A stretch of DNA of 64,000 bases from Pseudothermotoga thermarum DSM 5069 (GCF_000217815.1 NC_015707.1:1724014-1788013), one strand, 5' to 3'. Shown: positions 30,356 to 38,959, counted from the first letter of the stretch. Numbers and translations: made by a program. The notes: generated by a model not told the origin, from the letters alone.

Positions 30356-30498
30356 CTCCAAATCGCGGGGAAGCTGGTGAAAATCCAGCGCCGGGCCGCG
30401 ACCGTGAGTGGGGACGAAACTCGCAAAAGCCACTGGCTTAGGCTGGGAAGGCGCGAGGAGTAGGATGATCCACGAGCCGGGATACCTGCGATTTGGAG
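30356..30498 (+). promoter_or_regulatory. Cobalamin (B12) riboswitch aptamer
   Basis: The 143-base leader is closed by an 11-base P1 stem (CTCCAAATCGC 30356-30366 with GCGATTTGGAG 30488-30498). Inside are the conserved aptamer elements: GGTGAAAATCCAGCGC, GGCCGCGACCGTGA, GCCACTGG, GGGAAGGCGCG and the B12 box GAGCCGGGATACCTGC (30474-30489). It should bind adenosylcobalamin and lower expression of the downstream salvage operon through the terminator that follows. Confidence 0.96.
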
Positions 30499-30505
30499 AA
30501 TCAAA

Positions 30506-30543
30506 GCTACTTCCACGGTCCCTGGAAGTAGCGGTTTTTCTTT
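30506..30543 (+). terminator. Riboswitch-controlled terminator
   Basis: A perfect ten-base stem GCTACTTCCA / TGGAAGTAGC (30506-30532) with a seven-base loop is followed by TTTTTCTTT. It stands 7 bases after the aptamer and 33 bases before the nearest standard cbiB start, the expected place for transcription attenuation when cobalamin is bound. Confidence 0.9.
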
Positions 30544-30575
30544 GCAGTTTGGAGGGATGAATTATAAACGAGAAA

Positions 30576-31445
30576 TTGATTGTTTTTCTTGGAGCAGTTT
30601 TGCTAGATTTGTTGTTCGGCGAGCCTCAAAATCTTCTCCATCCAGTTTACTACATTGGAAGAATCGGGAGCTTTTTGGACAAAGCGAGAGAAAAAGTGAC
30701 CAACAAAGTTTTGCTTTTTGTGCTGGGAATGTCGGCTTTGATAGTTGAAGCTTTGCTGTGGTTAGCTTTGATTTTGCTGGTTCAAAGGTTAACCTATCCA
30801 GTTAGAATCGTGCTGTCAATAATCTTGTTCAAATTTTCATTTTCAATAAGAGGTTTGTACGAGCACGTCCATAGATGTTTCACAGATGATGTTGAAGCGC
30901 TTAGAAAAAACGTTTCCCTTATAGTTAGCCGTGATGTTTCAAAGCTTGATAAATGGCATCTTTATTCAGCTGCACTTGAGAGCCTTTCTGAGAATTTGTC
31001 CGATGCCATAACAGGTCCGTGGTTTTATTTTATTTTACTCGGTCTTCCAGGTGCTTGGTTATACAGGGTTGTCAACACTTACGATGCTTTGTTTGGGTAC
31101 AGAAACGACAGGTACGAATGGTTTGGCAAGTTCGCCGCGAGAATGGATGATGCTCTAAACTTCATTCCATCTAGGATCAGTTGCTTTTTCATCTTACTGT
31201 TCAATCCAAAAAGGGCTCTAAATTATGTTCGAAAATACGGTCCTGTAAAGATCAACGCCACTTATCCCATGAGTGCTTTTGCAGGTGTACTTGGCGTGAA
31301 ATTTGAAAAAATTGGCTATTACTCTTTTGAAGGGAGAGAACCCACCAAAGAGGACATTTTGAAAGGGTTAAGACTTTATAAGTACGTGGTTTTGGTTATG
31401 TTTTTCACGATGATTGCTTTTCTATGGAGGTTTAAACTATGGTGA
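30576..31445 (+). CDS. cbiB: Adenosylcobinamide-phosphate synthase
   Basis: CbiB joins aminopropanol phosphate to adenosylcobyric acid. The 289-aa integral membrane protein has the family N-terminus LLDLLFGEPQNLLHPVYYIGRIGSFLD, the motif LVSRDVSKLDKWHLYSAALESLSENLSDAITGP (read here as IVSRD) and AKFAARMDDALNFIPSRI-like text near residue 185. The first standard start in frame is TTG 30576, but it lies 19 bases from the only ribosome site, GGAGGG (30551-30556). The frame stays open upstream through INEK, with ATA at 30564 at ideal spacing, so translation may begin there. It is the first gene of the riboswitch operon. Confidence 0.92.
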   Translation: MIVFLGAVLLDLLFGEPQNLLHPVYYIGRIGSFLDKAREKVTNKVLLFVLGMSALIVEALLWLALILLVQRLTYPVRIVLSIILFKFSFSIRGLYEHVHRCFTDDVEALRKNVSLIVSRDVSKLDKWHLYSAALESLSENLSDAITGPWFYFILLGLPGAWLYRVVNTYDALFGYRNDRYEWFGKFAARMDDALNFIPSRISCFFILLFNPKRALNYVRKYGPVKINATYPMSAFAGVLGVKFEKIGYYSFEGREPTKEDILKGLRLYKYVVLVMFFTMIAFLWRFKLW

Positions 31446-32467
31446 TCCACGGTGGGATTAGAGAGAAGGATTTCTTGGATTTTTCGATTTCCGTTAATCC
31501 TTTTGTGCCAGAATGGTTCGAAGATCTTTCCAAGTTGAACGAGGATCTTAGAAGGTACACTTACATTGAATGGTTGGAAGAAAATTTTCAAAATACTTTT
31601 GGAAACGACACGGTGATAGTAGCAGGTGCTATGGAGGCTTTGCACATAATCGGATGGGAGTTTTTCAAGGACAGTGTGGTTTTCATACCTGTGCCGAACT
31701 ATTACGAATACTTTCGTGTTGCAAGTTTTTCAAGCTTTGGAATAGTCAAAGTACCAATGGTTGAAAATTGTGAGTACAAAGTTGAAAATTTCGAAAAACT
31801 TCTGAAGCTTGTGGAAAAATACAGAAAGATTGGCAAGAGAATGTGTTTTATCACATCGAATCCAAATAACCCAACTGGAATTTTTCTTGATCTATCTGAA
31901 CTTTTGAACACTTTAGTTGATAAGGGTGTTCTATGCATAATCGACGAAGCCTTTTTGGATTTCGTTGATGAAGAAAAATTAAGATCTTTTGAAAATAATT
32001 TGAAGGTATCAAAGCAGATAATAAGACTTAGAACCTTTACAAAAAGTTTTGGTTTGCCAGGTGTTAGAGTTGGGTACGTCAAAAGCGCCGAATACAAAAA
32101 TGTTTTCCTTTCTCGAAGAATGCCTTGGGCAGTGGGTGGAACAGGTTATGTGTTTCTTGAAAAGTTGCTAGCCAACGATTGGAAAGATTTTTTGAAAAGA
32201 ACAAAGAAATACATCAAAAACGAGATGAAGAAATTCGCGAGTTTCGATTTTTTCAAGTCAGATGCAAATTATTTTATGGTGAAAGTCAAAGAAATTGACA
32301 AAGTGCTTGATTTTTTAAGATTACATCGAATATCTGTCAGAGATGCTAGAAGTTTCGAGATAGGAGATTTTATAAGAATTGGAATTAAGGATAGTCAAGC
32401 CAACGATTTTCTTCTTGAAAAACTTAAAGAAATATCAAATCTCTTGGTTATGAAGGAAGGTGGATGA
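31439..32467 (+). CDS. cobD: L-threonine-O-3-phosphate decarboxylase (PLP enzyme), CobD type
   Basis: This 342-aa fold type I PLP enzyme resembles histidinol-phosphate aminotransferases. By context it should be the CobD decarboxylase that makes (R)-1-amino-2-propanol phosphate for CbiB. The start MVIHGG is the CobD hallmark ('HGG' near the N-terminus). TSNPNNPTG, IIDEAFLDF and the PLP-lysine motif FTKSFGLPGVRVGY are clear. It overlaps cbiB by 7 bases. An aminotransferase role cannot be excluded by sequence alone, but the cluster makes decarboxylation likely. Confidence 0.88.
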   Translation: MVIHGGIREKDFLDFSISVNPFVPEWFEDLSKLNEDLRRYTYIEWLEENFQNTFGNDTVIVAGAMEALHIIGWEFFKDSVVFIPVPNYYEYFRVASFSSFGIVKVPMVENCEYKVENFEKLLKLVEKYRKIGKRMCFITSNPNNPTGIFLDLSELLNTLVDKGVLCIIDEAFLDFVDEEKLRSFENNLKVSKQIIRLRTFTKSFGLPGVRVGYVKSAEYKNVFLSRRMPWAVGGTGYVFLEKLLANDWKDFLKRTKKYIKNEMKKFASFDFFKSDANYFMVKVKEIDKVLDFLRLHRISVRDARSFEIGDFIRIGIKDSQANDFLLEKLKEISNLLVMKEGG

Positions 32468-32977
32468 ATGGCTTACGTTCATGTTTACACCGGTAACGGA
32501 AAAGGCAAGACTACGGCGGCTTTTGGCTTGGCAGTCAGAGCTGCGTGCGCTGGATTAAAAGTTTACATCGGTCAGTTCATCAAAGGAATGAAATATAGCG
32601 AGCTTGACATTGTCAAGTACTTTCCAAACATCGAACTTGAACAATTTGGAAGAGGGTGTTTCATCAAAGGAAAGCCGGATGAGCTTGACGTAAAGCTTGC
32701 AAGGGAAGGGCTGAAAAAGGTTGAAGAGAAGCTTACGAGCGGAAAGTACGATTTAGTTATCTTGGATGAAGCGAACATAGCGATTTATTTTAATCTTTTC
32801 ACCGTTCAAGAGTTGATAGGGGTTTTAAACAAACGCTCTGAAAGAACTGAGGTTGTGGTGACTGGCAGGTACGCTCCAAAAGAATTGATAGACTACGCCG
32901 ACCTTGTGACGGAGATGGTCGAAGTTAAACATTACTACACAAAGGGTGTTATGGCAAGAAAAGGGATAGAATTTTGA
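32468..32977 (+). CDS. cobO: Cob(I)alamin adenosyltransferase, CobA/BtuR type
   Basis: The 169-aa enzyme transfers the adenosyl group from ATP to Co(I) corrinoids. The reversed P-loop-like ATP site GNGKGKTTAAFGLAVRA is diagnostic, and VILDEANIAI and VTGRYAPKELIDYADLVTEM are family motifs. ATG 32468 follows the cobD stop at once, with AAGGAAGGTGG upstream. Confidence 0.95.
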   Translation: MAYVHVYTGNGKGKTTAAFGLAVRAACAGLKVYIGQFIKGMKYSELDIVKYFPNIELEQFGRGCFIKGKPDELDVKLAREGLKKVEEKLTSGKYDLVILDEANIAIYFNLFTVQELIGVLNKRSERTEVVVTGRYAPKELIDYADLVTEMVEVKHYYTKGVMARKGIEF

Positions 32978-32995
32978 GATTCGGCAGGTGATCAA

Positions 32996-33634
32996 ATGAT
33001 TTTTTGCTCTTGGAGCGGAGGAAAGGACAGTTGCCTAGCTTTGTACTACGGTATTAAAACCTTTGGAAAGGTCGATTTGCTTTTTACAATGCTTCATGAA
33101 GACTGCGATAGGTCAAGGGCCCATGGAATAAAAAAAGAGCTTTTCAAAAATCAAGCAAGCAGTTTGAAAATTCCATGGCATTTTGAATGTGCTACCTGGG
33201 ATGATTATGAGAAAGTTTTTCTAAACTTTTTGGACAATTATGCTAAAGGCGGAATAGGGATCTTTGGGGACATAGACCTAGAAGAACACAGAAATTGGGT
33301 GGAAAGAGTTTGCATGCAGAAAAGTGTGAGGGTTTTTGAACCACTTTGGAAAAAAGATAGAGAGAAAATCTTAAAGGAATTTGTAGACCTTGGTTTTAAA
33401 GCATTAGTGGTAGCTGTTTCAAAAAAATTTCCACACGCAAAAGTCCTTCTTGGTAAAAGTTTAAGCTGTGAAACAATTGAACTCATCAAAAGTTTGAGGA
33501 TTGATATTTGTGGAGAAAATGGAGAATACCATACTTTTGTGTATGATGGACCAATATTCGAAAAGCCTGTACAGTTCAAGGTTTTGGATATTGTTGAAAC
33601 TGAAACAAGTTGGCTTTTGGATTTGAGGGGGTAA
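32996..33634 (+). CDS. PP-loop ATPase of the diphthine-ammonia-ligase-like (COG2102) family
   Basis: The 212-aa protein starts with an ATP pyrophosphatase PP-loop, SGGKDS at residues 7-12, and carries the Dph6-like C-terminal pattern (FGDIDLEEHRNWVERVC, EPLWKKDREKILKEFVDLGF, CGENGEYHTFVYDGPIF). Archaeal and eukaryotic relatives amidate diphthine, but bacteria have no diphthamide. In this operon an amidation or adenylation step on a corrinoid or nucleotide-loop intermediate is more likely. It lies between cobO and cobT and is spaced 18 and 5 bases from them. The exact reaction is unknown. Confidence 0.78.
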   Translation: MIFCSWSGGKDSCLALYYGIKTFGKVDLLFTMLHEDCDRSRAHGIKKELFKNQASSLKIPWHFECATWDDYEKVFLNFLDNYAKGGIGIFGDIDLEEHRNWVERVCMQKSVRVFEPLWKKDREKILKEFVDLGFKALVVAVSKKFPHAKVLLGKSLSCETIELIKSLRIDICGENGEYHTFVYDGPIFEKPVQFKVLDIVETETSWLLDLRG

Positions 33635-33639
33635 GTAAG

Positions 33640-34668
33640 ATGGATCGTAAAGAACTTGAAAAAATGATAATCAACAGGTTGAACAATCTCACAAAACCTG
33701 TTGGAAGCCTTGGCGAACTTGAAAGAATTGCTTTAAAGATTGGATTGATACAGCAAAAGGTTATACCAGAGCTTTTCAAGGACAAAAGGATTTATGTTTT
33801 TGCGGCAGATCATGGGGTTACAGAATGTAGTATTTCGGCTTATCCAAGGGAAGTTACAAAGCAAATGGTTTTCAATTTTTTGAACGGAGGGGCAGCGATC
33901 AATGTTTTTGCAAAGCATGTTGGGGCAAAAGTCTTCGTCGTGGATGCTGGTGTCGATGCAGATTTTGAAGATCATCCATTTTTGATAAAACGAAAAGTTG
34001 GATACGCTACTAAAAACATAGCATTCGGACCAGCGATGAGTAAAGAAGAAGCTGTCAAATGTATTCAATACGGAAGGGAAATAGCAAGGTCGGCTATATT
34101 ACAAGGAGCAGATTTGTTGGTGGTTGGGGATATGGGAATCGGAAATACAACGATTGCAGCTGCAATTGCAGCTGCGTTTGGATTCGATGTGGATGAGGTT
34201 GTTGACATTGGAACACCTATTGACCAGAAAACTTTGGAAAGGAAAAAACAGGTGGTTAGGCAAGCCCTTGAGGTGAACAAACCAGACAGAAAAGATGCAA
34301 TAGATGTGCTTTCAAAAGTTGGTGGTTTCTGCATTGGTCAGATGGTTGGTTTTATACTTGAAGCCTGTGAAAATCGTTGTCCTGTTGTTGTGGACGGTTT
34401 TCCAACAACGGCAGCACTTTTGATTGCCTATGAAATGAACAAAAACATTTTAGATTTTGTCTTTGCAGGTCATAAGTCGAAAGTCAAAGGTCATGAGGTT
34501 ATGTTGAAATACTTGGGGTTAAGACCCATATTGGATTTAGAAATGAGGCTTGGCGAAGGTACAGGGGCAGCCTTGGCTATCTCAATCATCGAAGCTGCCA
34601 TAAAGATGATTTCACAGATGGCAACTTTTGAATCTGCTGGAGTATCAAAAGGGAGTGATCAAACTTGA
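33640..34668 (+). CDS. cobT: Nicotinate-nucleotide-dimethylbenzimidazole phosphoribosyltransferase
   Basis: CobT activates the lower ligand base (dimethylbenzimidazole or another) to its alpha-ribotide phosphate. The 342-aa protein shows LTKPVGSLGELERIA, VFAADHGVTECSISAYPREVT, GDMGIGNTTIAAAI and the C-terminal LRLGEGTGAALA-type motif (here LEMRLGEGTGAALA). I use ATG 33640 with GAGGGGGTAAG upstream; an upstream in-frame TTG has no ribosome site. It overlaps cobU by 4 bases. Confidence 0.94.
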   Translation: MDRKELEKMIINRLNNLTKPVGSLGELERIALKIGLIQQKVIPELFKDKRIYVFAADHGVTECSISAYPREVTKQMVFNFLNGGAAINVFAKHVGAKVFVVDAGVDADFEDHPFLIKRKVGYATKNIAFGPAMSKEEAVKCIQYGREIARSAILQGADLLVVGDMGIGNTTIAAAIAAAFGFDVDEVVDIGTPIDQKTLERKKQVVRQALEVNKPDRKDAIDVLSKVGGFCIGQMVGFILEACENRCPVVVDGFPTTAALLIAYEMNKNILDFVFAGHKSKVKGHEVMLKYLGLRPILDLEMRLGEGTGAALAISIIEAAIKMISQMATFESAGVSKGSDQT

Positions 34669-35165
34669 TTTTGATAACCGGTGGTGTAAAATCTGGAAAA
34701 AGCAGAAAAGCTTTGGAAATAGCAAAAAAGTTTGAAAAGCGTGCTTTCATCGCCACAGGAGTTGGCTTTGATAAAGAGATGAAAGAGAGAATCGAAAGAC
34801 ACAAAAAAGAAAGAGGGGATGATTTTGTAACCTTTGAAGAACCTTTAAAGATATATGAGGTCATCTCAAGGATAAAAGATCAGTTTGATGTGATCGTTGT
34901 GGATTGTTTAACAACATGGCTTGGAAATTTGTTTTTTGAATATCAAGATGATTTTGAAACGATAGAGCGCCATGTGAACCTTTTACTTGAAAATCTTTGT
35001 GGAAAGGAGCTGATCGTAACCAACGAAGTTGGCCTTGGGGTGATTCCGGCAGACTTTGTTACTAGAAAGTATGTTGAAACACTTGGAAAGTTAAACTCTT
35101 TGATAGCACAAAGATGCGACGAAGTGTATCTAATGGTTTGTGGAATAGGGGTCAGGATAAAATGA
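34665..35165 (+). CDS. cobU: Adenosylcobinamide kinase / adenosylcobinamide-phosphate guanylyltransferase
   Basis: CobU phosphorylates adenosylcobinamide and then adds GMP. The 166-aa protein has the P-loop GGVKSGKS near the N-terminus, RIERHKKERGDDFVTFEEP with the guanylylated His, VDCLTTWLGNL (Walker B) and TNEVGLGVIP. It starts at TTG 34665, overlapping the cobT stop. The kinase function indicates that cobinamide salvage is possible. Confidence 0.94.
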   Translation: MILITGGVKSGKSRKALEIAKKFEKRAFIATGVGFDKEMKERIERHKKERGDDFVTFEEPLKIYEVISRIKDQFDVIVVDCLTTWLGNLFFEYQDDFETIERHVNLLLENLCGKELIVTNEVGLGVIPADFVTRKYVETLGKLNSLIAQRCDEVYLMVCGIGVRIK

Positions 35166-35800
35166 AACAACTTCTTGGAAGTACTTCTTGGCTTGTAGCT
35201 GGTACGTACTACGAAAACGCGAAGTTGGTTGTCAACAAGGTTGATTTTGTGGAACTTTTGGTCTACGCTTGGGATGAGGAAACGAAGAAGTTGATAGAAG
35301 ATGAAATGAACGGCCTTGTGGAACTTCAGTCGAAAGGGCTTTTTTACACTGTTCATTTGCCTACAGATGACGCTCTCATGGCTTTGCAGGCTTTTAGGTA
35401 TTTTGAAAATTCCCCGATGAAGATTTTAAATTACGTGCTTCATCCCATGAATGGGCTTGATGAATTGCTTTTGAATAGCAAAAAAGTTTCTATCGAAAAT
35501 TTGACAGAAAAGTTCGTCGAACATGAAAGAATCACGTTCGACGTAGGGCATTATTTTCTTGGTGTGAAAAATTCAAAAGTTCTTCCAGAAAAAATTGTCG
35601 AACTTCACATGATGGGATTTGACGAACGGGCGAAAAAGGATCATCTACCGATCGACCGGAAAATGTTGAAGCTAATCAGGGATCGACTTTGGTTTGATAT
35701 TTGTAAAATTCCGTTGGTTTGCTTTGAGATATTCGACTTTGATCAAGTTTTAATGTCGATTAGGATATACAAAGAGGCGATGGAAGATGAGGTTCTTTGA
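35162..35800 (+). CDS. cbiR: CbiR-like cobamide-remodelling phosphodiesterase (AP-endonuclease/xylose-isomerase-like TIM barrel)
   Basis: The 212-aa protein is a short AP-endonuclease-2/xylose-isomerase-type TIM barrel. Candidate metal ligands fall at strand ends in the usual pattern: E31, H65, H94, E112, D127, H130, H149, D160, H161 and E189. CbiR, described in Akkermansia, belongs to this superfamily, is encoded among cobamide genes, and splits the nucleotide loop so that the lower ligand can be exchanged. The place between cobU and cobS is where such an enzyme is expected. Start ATG 35162 overlaps the cobU stop; the longer upstream frame lies inside cobU. The name is an inference from fold and context. 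Confidence 0.72.
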   Translation: MKQLLGSTSWLVAGTYYENAKLVVNKVDFVELLVYAWDEETKKLIEDEMNGLVELQSKGLFYTVHLPTDDALMALQAFRYFENSPMKILNYVLHPMNGLDELLLNSKKVSIENLTEKFVEHERITFDVGHYFLGVKNSKVLPEKIVELHMMGFDERAKKDHLPIDRKMLKLIRDRLWFDICKIPLVCFEIFDFDQVLMSIRIYKEAMEDEVL

Positions 35801-36506
35801 AAAATTTCTTTTGTCTTTGAGCTTTCTTTCAAGAATTCCTCTGAAGTTGCCCGAAAGGTATTTTTCCGACGATTCGTTGAAAAGTTCTGTTGTCTTTTTT
35901 CCAGCCGTAGGGTATCTTCCCGGGTTAATTTATTTGTTTTTGCTAAGTTTTGGTGATTTGTTGTCAAGATTTTTTGCTTTAGTTGTGGTCTTTTGGCTTT
36001 TTGACTTGTTTCACTTCGATGGGCTTTTGGATACACTGGATGGCTTTTTGAATCAGTCGAATAAGGAAAAAAGACTTGAAATAATGTCTAAAGGAAATGT
36101 TGGACCTTTTGCTGTGTTTTTTGGGATGCTTTATGTTGTTCTGCTGTGGGAACTGACCAGTTTAGTTGAACCAGTTTTCTTCCTTGTTGCAGCAGTGTTG
36201 GGAAGATGGGGAATGAACGTTTTATTGACGTTTTCAAAACCTGCAAAAACAACTGGACTAGCTTTTTCACTTTATCCAACAAGGAAGTTATACGCTGTTT
36301 TAGCACTTTTCTTCACGATTCCGTTGGTATTTGTTTGTCAAAAATGCTTCTTTGTTTTTGTTCTAATTGTTTTTGCTTTTTCAATGAGTTTTTCAAAGAT
36401 TTCGAATAAAAAGATAGGAGGAATAACCGGGGATGTACTTGGGGCAAGTTGCATGATCAATCAGCTATTGATTTTGCTTGCGGCTTATGTTATCAATGAA
36501 ATTTAG
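35787..36506 (+). CDS. cobS: Adenosylcobinamide-GDP ribazoletransferase (cobalamin synthase)
   Basis: CobS joins alpha-ribazole phosphate to adenosylcobinamide-GDP, the last ring-closing step. The 239-aa membrane protein has LLSLSFLSRIPLKLPE at the N-terminus and the CDP-alcohol-transferase-like motif FDLFHFDGLLDTLDGFL with conserved aspartates. Several hydrophobic helices follow, plus the C-terminal GGITGDVLGASCMINQ. ATG 35787 lies within the end of the CbiR-like gene. No terminator was seen before the convergent MFS gene. Confidence 0.94.
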   Translation: MRFFEKFLLSLSFLSRIPLKLPERYFSDDSLKSSVVFFPAVGYLPGLIYLFLLSFGDLLSRFFALVVVFWLFDLFHFDGLLDTLDGFLNQSNKEKRLEIMSKGNVGPFAVFFGMLYVVLLWELTSLVEPVFFLVAAVLGRWGMNVLLTFSKPAKTTGLAFSLYPTRKLYAVLALFFTIPLVFVCQKCFFVFVLIVFAFSMSFSKISNKKIGGITGDVLGASCMINQLLILLAAYVINEI

Positions 36507-36520
36507 AATATATTTTGTTT

Positions 36521-37729
36521 TCATTTTGTGCGGGATTTTTGGAAAATTGAGGAAAGGTTGAATAATCTGCTTTTCTTTTGAGAAAGCTGCCAGTACATTC
36601 TGATCATGAAATAGGCATTAAGAATGTAAAAAAGAGAACTTATCGTGAATATGTGGGTGTAACCGTTTGGAAGGCTAGAAAAAACGCTAAAGAGATTTGC
36701 GGAAATAGCTCTTGCGGAACTTCCAACAAAGTTGTTCAGTCCAGAGGTTGCTAATAAAAGGTTTAGCGGTAAAAACGAAAAAACCACGTTGTTCAAAACG
36801 GGTGTGACCATGTTCATGAAGGCAAAGCGCAAAACATACACGGTTGTGAAAGTTATAGGTTCTCTTATGAAGCTCAAAGATACTATCATCGCAGGAACAA
36901 CGACGTAAGAAATTATCAAAAGTCTCATTTCGCCAATTCTTTTTGCAAGAATTGTTGAAAATATCGCCCCAATTGAAGTTGCAAGCTGAGCTATAGAAAG
37001 TATCATTCCTATCAAAGCAACGTTCAATCCAAACAAATCGTAAAAGATAACGTTGCCAAAGTTCACAAAAAGTCCTGCGCCGAATCCAACTGATGCTGTT
37101 GAAAGAAGATAATACAAAAGTACCTTTTTTTGAACATCGGTCAAAATACTTCTTTGTCTTGAAGGTACTTTTGAAAATTTGATTTTCACGATTGACAATA
37201 TTGCCATTGTTCTGAGCAAGGAAGCCATCAAAAGGGCGTTTCTAAGTCCTACAAGTTGACCAAAAAGACCACCAAGCATGTTCGATAAGACTCCCACAAG
37301 CATGCCGATGCCAAAGGTTACCGACAAAAACTTTCCGCGTCTTTGCTTATCTGTTGTTTGTGCCCCGGAAGTATGAACCATTATCCCTGTTATCCCTGTG
37401 AACGCTCCAAAAAGAAATGAACATATTTCAAGGTTTGGGCTTGAAAAATCAATGAGTCTGTAAAAACCAAAAAACACACTCAAAGTGTAGTAGATGAAAA
37501 ACAAGGGTTTTTTGGCAAAACGCTGGCTGAGAATGGCTAGCATAGATCCGAGCACAGCTCCACCCCAAAGGTTGTAAGCGGCAATTTTTCCAACAAAGCT
37601 TGAGGAGTATCCGGATTCTTTCAGAAAAAGATTGAAAAGCACACCGTAAATACCCAAAAAGAATCCATCAATCGAGGAGAAGATTATCAACCTTTTGTGT
37701 AGGTCTTTTTCAAGCTCAAGGATGTCCAA
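36521..37729 (-). CDS. MFS transporter
   Basis: The 402-aa protein has about 12 hydrophobic helices. It belongs to the major facilitator superfamily, with a basic loop (LSQRFAKKPLFF) after the second helix and a helix-5-like GFGAGLFVNFGNVIFYDLFG region. The substrate is unknown. It is convergent with the cobalamin operon, so it is not co-transcribed with it. ATG 37729 has a weak ribosome site (AGGAGGG starts 37736-37742 region). Confidence 0.82.
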   Translation of the reverse strand: MDILELEKDLHKRLIIFSSIDGFFLGIYGVLFNLFLKESGYSSSFVGKIAAYNLWGGAVLGSMLAILSQRFAKKPLFFIYYTLSVFFGFYRLIDFSSPNLEICSFLFGAFTGITGIMVHTSGAQTTDKQRRGKFLSVTFGIGMLVGVLSNMLGGLFGQLVGLRNALLMASLLRTMAILSIVKIKFSKVPSRQRSILTDVQKKVLLYYLLSTASVGFGAGLFVNFGNVIFYDLFGLNVALIGMILSIAQLATSIGAIFSTILAKRIGEMRLLIISYVVVPAMIVSLSFIREPITFTTVYVLRFAFMNMVTPVLNNVVFSFLPLNLLLATSGLNNFVGSSARAISANLFSVFSSLPNGYTHIFTISSLFYILNAYFMIRMYWQLSQKKSRLFNLSSIFQKSRTK

Positions 37730-37882
37730 TGCAAAAACCCTCCTATATGTTTAAGACAAAACAAAAACCATTAAAATTTTTCTCTTGAATACCAATAAGG
37801 ATTATCTCACAATTTGTTTCTTGTGATATCATTCAATAGGTGGCAAAACGCTGCGATGGAAATCATCGAAGGAGGTGATTTG

Positions 37883-38743
37883 GTGAAGAAATCTGTGATC
37901 GTCAAAGAATACATAGTAGCTTCACTTGGTGTGGCTCTAACTGCTGTTGGAGTGGTGACGTTTTTGATACCCAACAACATAGCGGCAGGTGGGGCAAGCG
38001 GTCTTGCGATAATTTTGCACCATTATTTTAAACTTCCCGTTGGAATTTGGATGTACATAATCAACGCTTTACTGTTCTTGCTTGCCTTTTTAACTGTAGG
38101 TTTTGATTTCAGTGTAAAGACGATATATTGCACCTTTTTGACGACATTTTTCATAGACTTTTTTGACAGAATTGTACCAATTCCAAAGTACCACGCTGGA
38201 GATATGTTCATCGCAGTCTTCTTTGGTTCGGTCATCACAGCCGTTGGTATGGCTATAACCTTTACGCAAAACGCTTCAACCGGTGGAACAGATATAGTGG
38301 CTAGGATCTTGAACAGATTTTTCGCACTTCCAATAGGAACAACTTTGCTCACGGTTGATGTTTTGATAGGTATAACGGCTGGTGTGACGTTCGGCGCAAA
38401 AACTGGTATGTATGCCATACTTGCGATAATCATGAACGGAATGATGATAGATTTCGCCATGAAAGGTATAGAGACATCTACACTCGTGATGGTCATTTCG
38501 GAGAAAAACGATGAAATTGCAAGGTTTGTTCTTTATGACCTTCAAAGAGGTGCGACGTTTTTAGAAGGAAAAGGTGCTTACACTGGCAAGGATAGACAAA
38601 TTCTTTTGATTGTTTTAAAACGCCGAGAACTTGGAGAACTGATTTCATTCATAAGAAAGACTGATAAAAAGGCGTTCATAATCGTCAGTGAGGCAAGGTA
38701 TACCTTTGGTGAAGGTTTTCAAAACATTCACAATGTTTTCTAA
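37883..38743 (+). CDS. YitT-family membrane protein (DUF161/DUF2179)
   Basis: The 286-aa protein has five or six membrane helices with the YitT repeats (ALTAVGVVTFLIPNNIAAGGASGLAIILH; AITFTQNASTGGTDIVARIL). A soluble C-terminal DUF2179 domain (about 210-280, ending EARYTFGEGFQNI) follows. The function of the family is not known. I choose GTG 37883 because GGAGGTG lies five bases before it; upstream codons of the open frame lack support. The next small gene follows by 12 bases. Confidence 0.87.
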   Translation: MKKSVIVKEYIVASLGVALTAVGVVTFLIPNNIAAGGASGLAIILHHYFKLPVGIWMYIINALLFLLAFLTVGFDFSVKTIYCTFLTTFFIDFFDRIVPIPKYHAGDMFIAVFFGSVITAVGMAITFTQNASTGGTDIVARILNRFFALPIGTTLLTVDVLIGITAGVTFGAKTGMYAILAIIMNGMMIDFAMKGIETSTLVMVISEKNDEIARFVLYDLQRGATFLEGKGAYTGKDRQILLIVLKRRELGELISFIRKTDKKAFIIVSEARYTFGEGFQNIHNVF

Positions 38744-38755
38744 GAGGTGTATTCG

Positions 38756-38959
38756 ATGTTGAAACTGATTTCAAACTTGTTGTTTTTCGCTGGAGCAATA
38801 GTTTTGCTTTTTGCAATTTTGAGCTTTGAACTGGGGCTAAGGGCCATGAAAAACAAAGAAGAAGAGAAAATGAAGGGGCATAACAGGCGCGGATGGAAAG
38901 CCGTTTTGATTTGTTCCATCATGTTTGGTTTGTCTCTTTTGATTGCACTCTTGATTTGA
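38756..38959 (+). CDS. Small two-helix membrane protein
   Basis: The 67-aa product has two membrane spans (about 5-25 and 47-66) joined by a basic loop rich in K, E and R. ATG 38756 has GAGGTG (38744-38749) upstream. It is probably co-transcribed with the YitT gene. Its 3' end overlaps the convergent flippase-like gene by 41 bases. No family recognised. Confidence 0.65.
   Translation: MLKLISNLLFFAGAIVLLFAILSFELGLRAMKNKEEEKMKGHNRRGWKAVLICSIMFGLSLLIALLI

Noticed and set aside
36521-37729. MFS gene as the cobalamin transporter of the operon
   Set aside because: It is on the opposite strand, not under the riboswitch, and shows no specific link to corrinoids.
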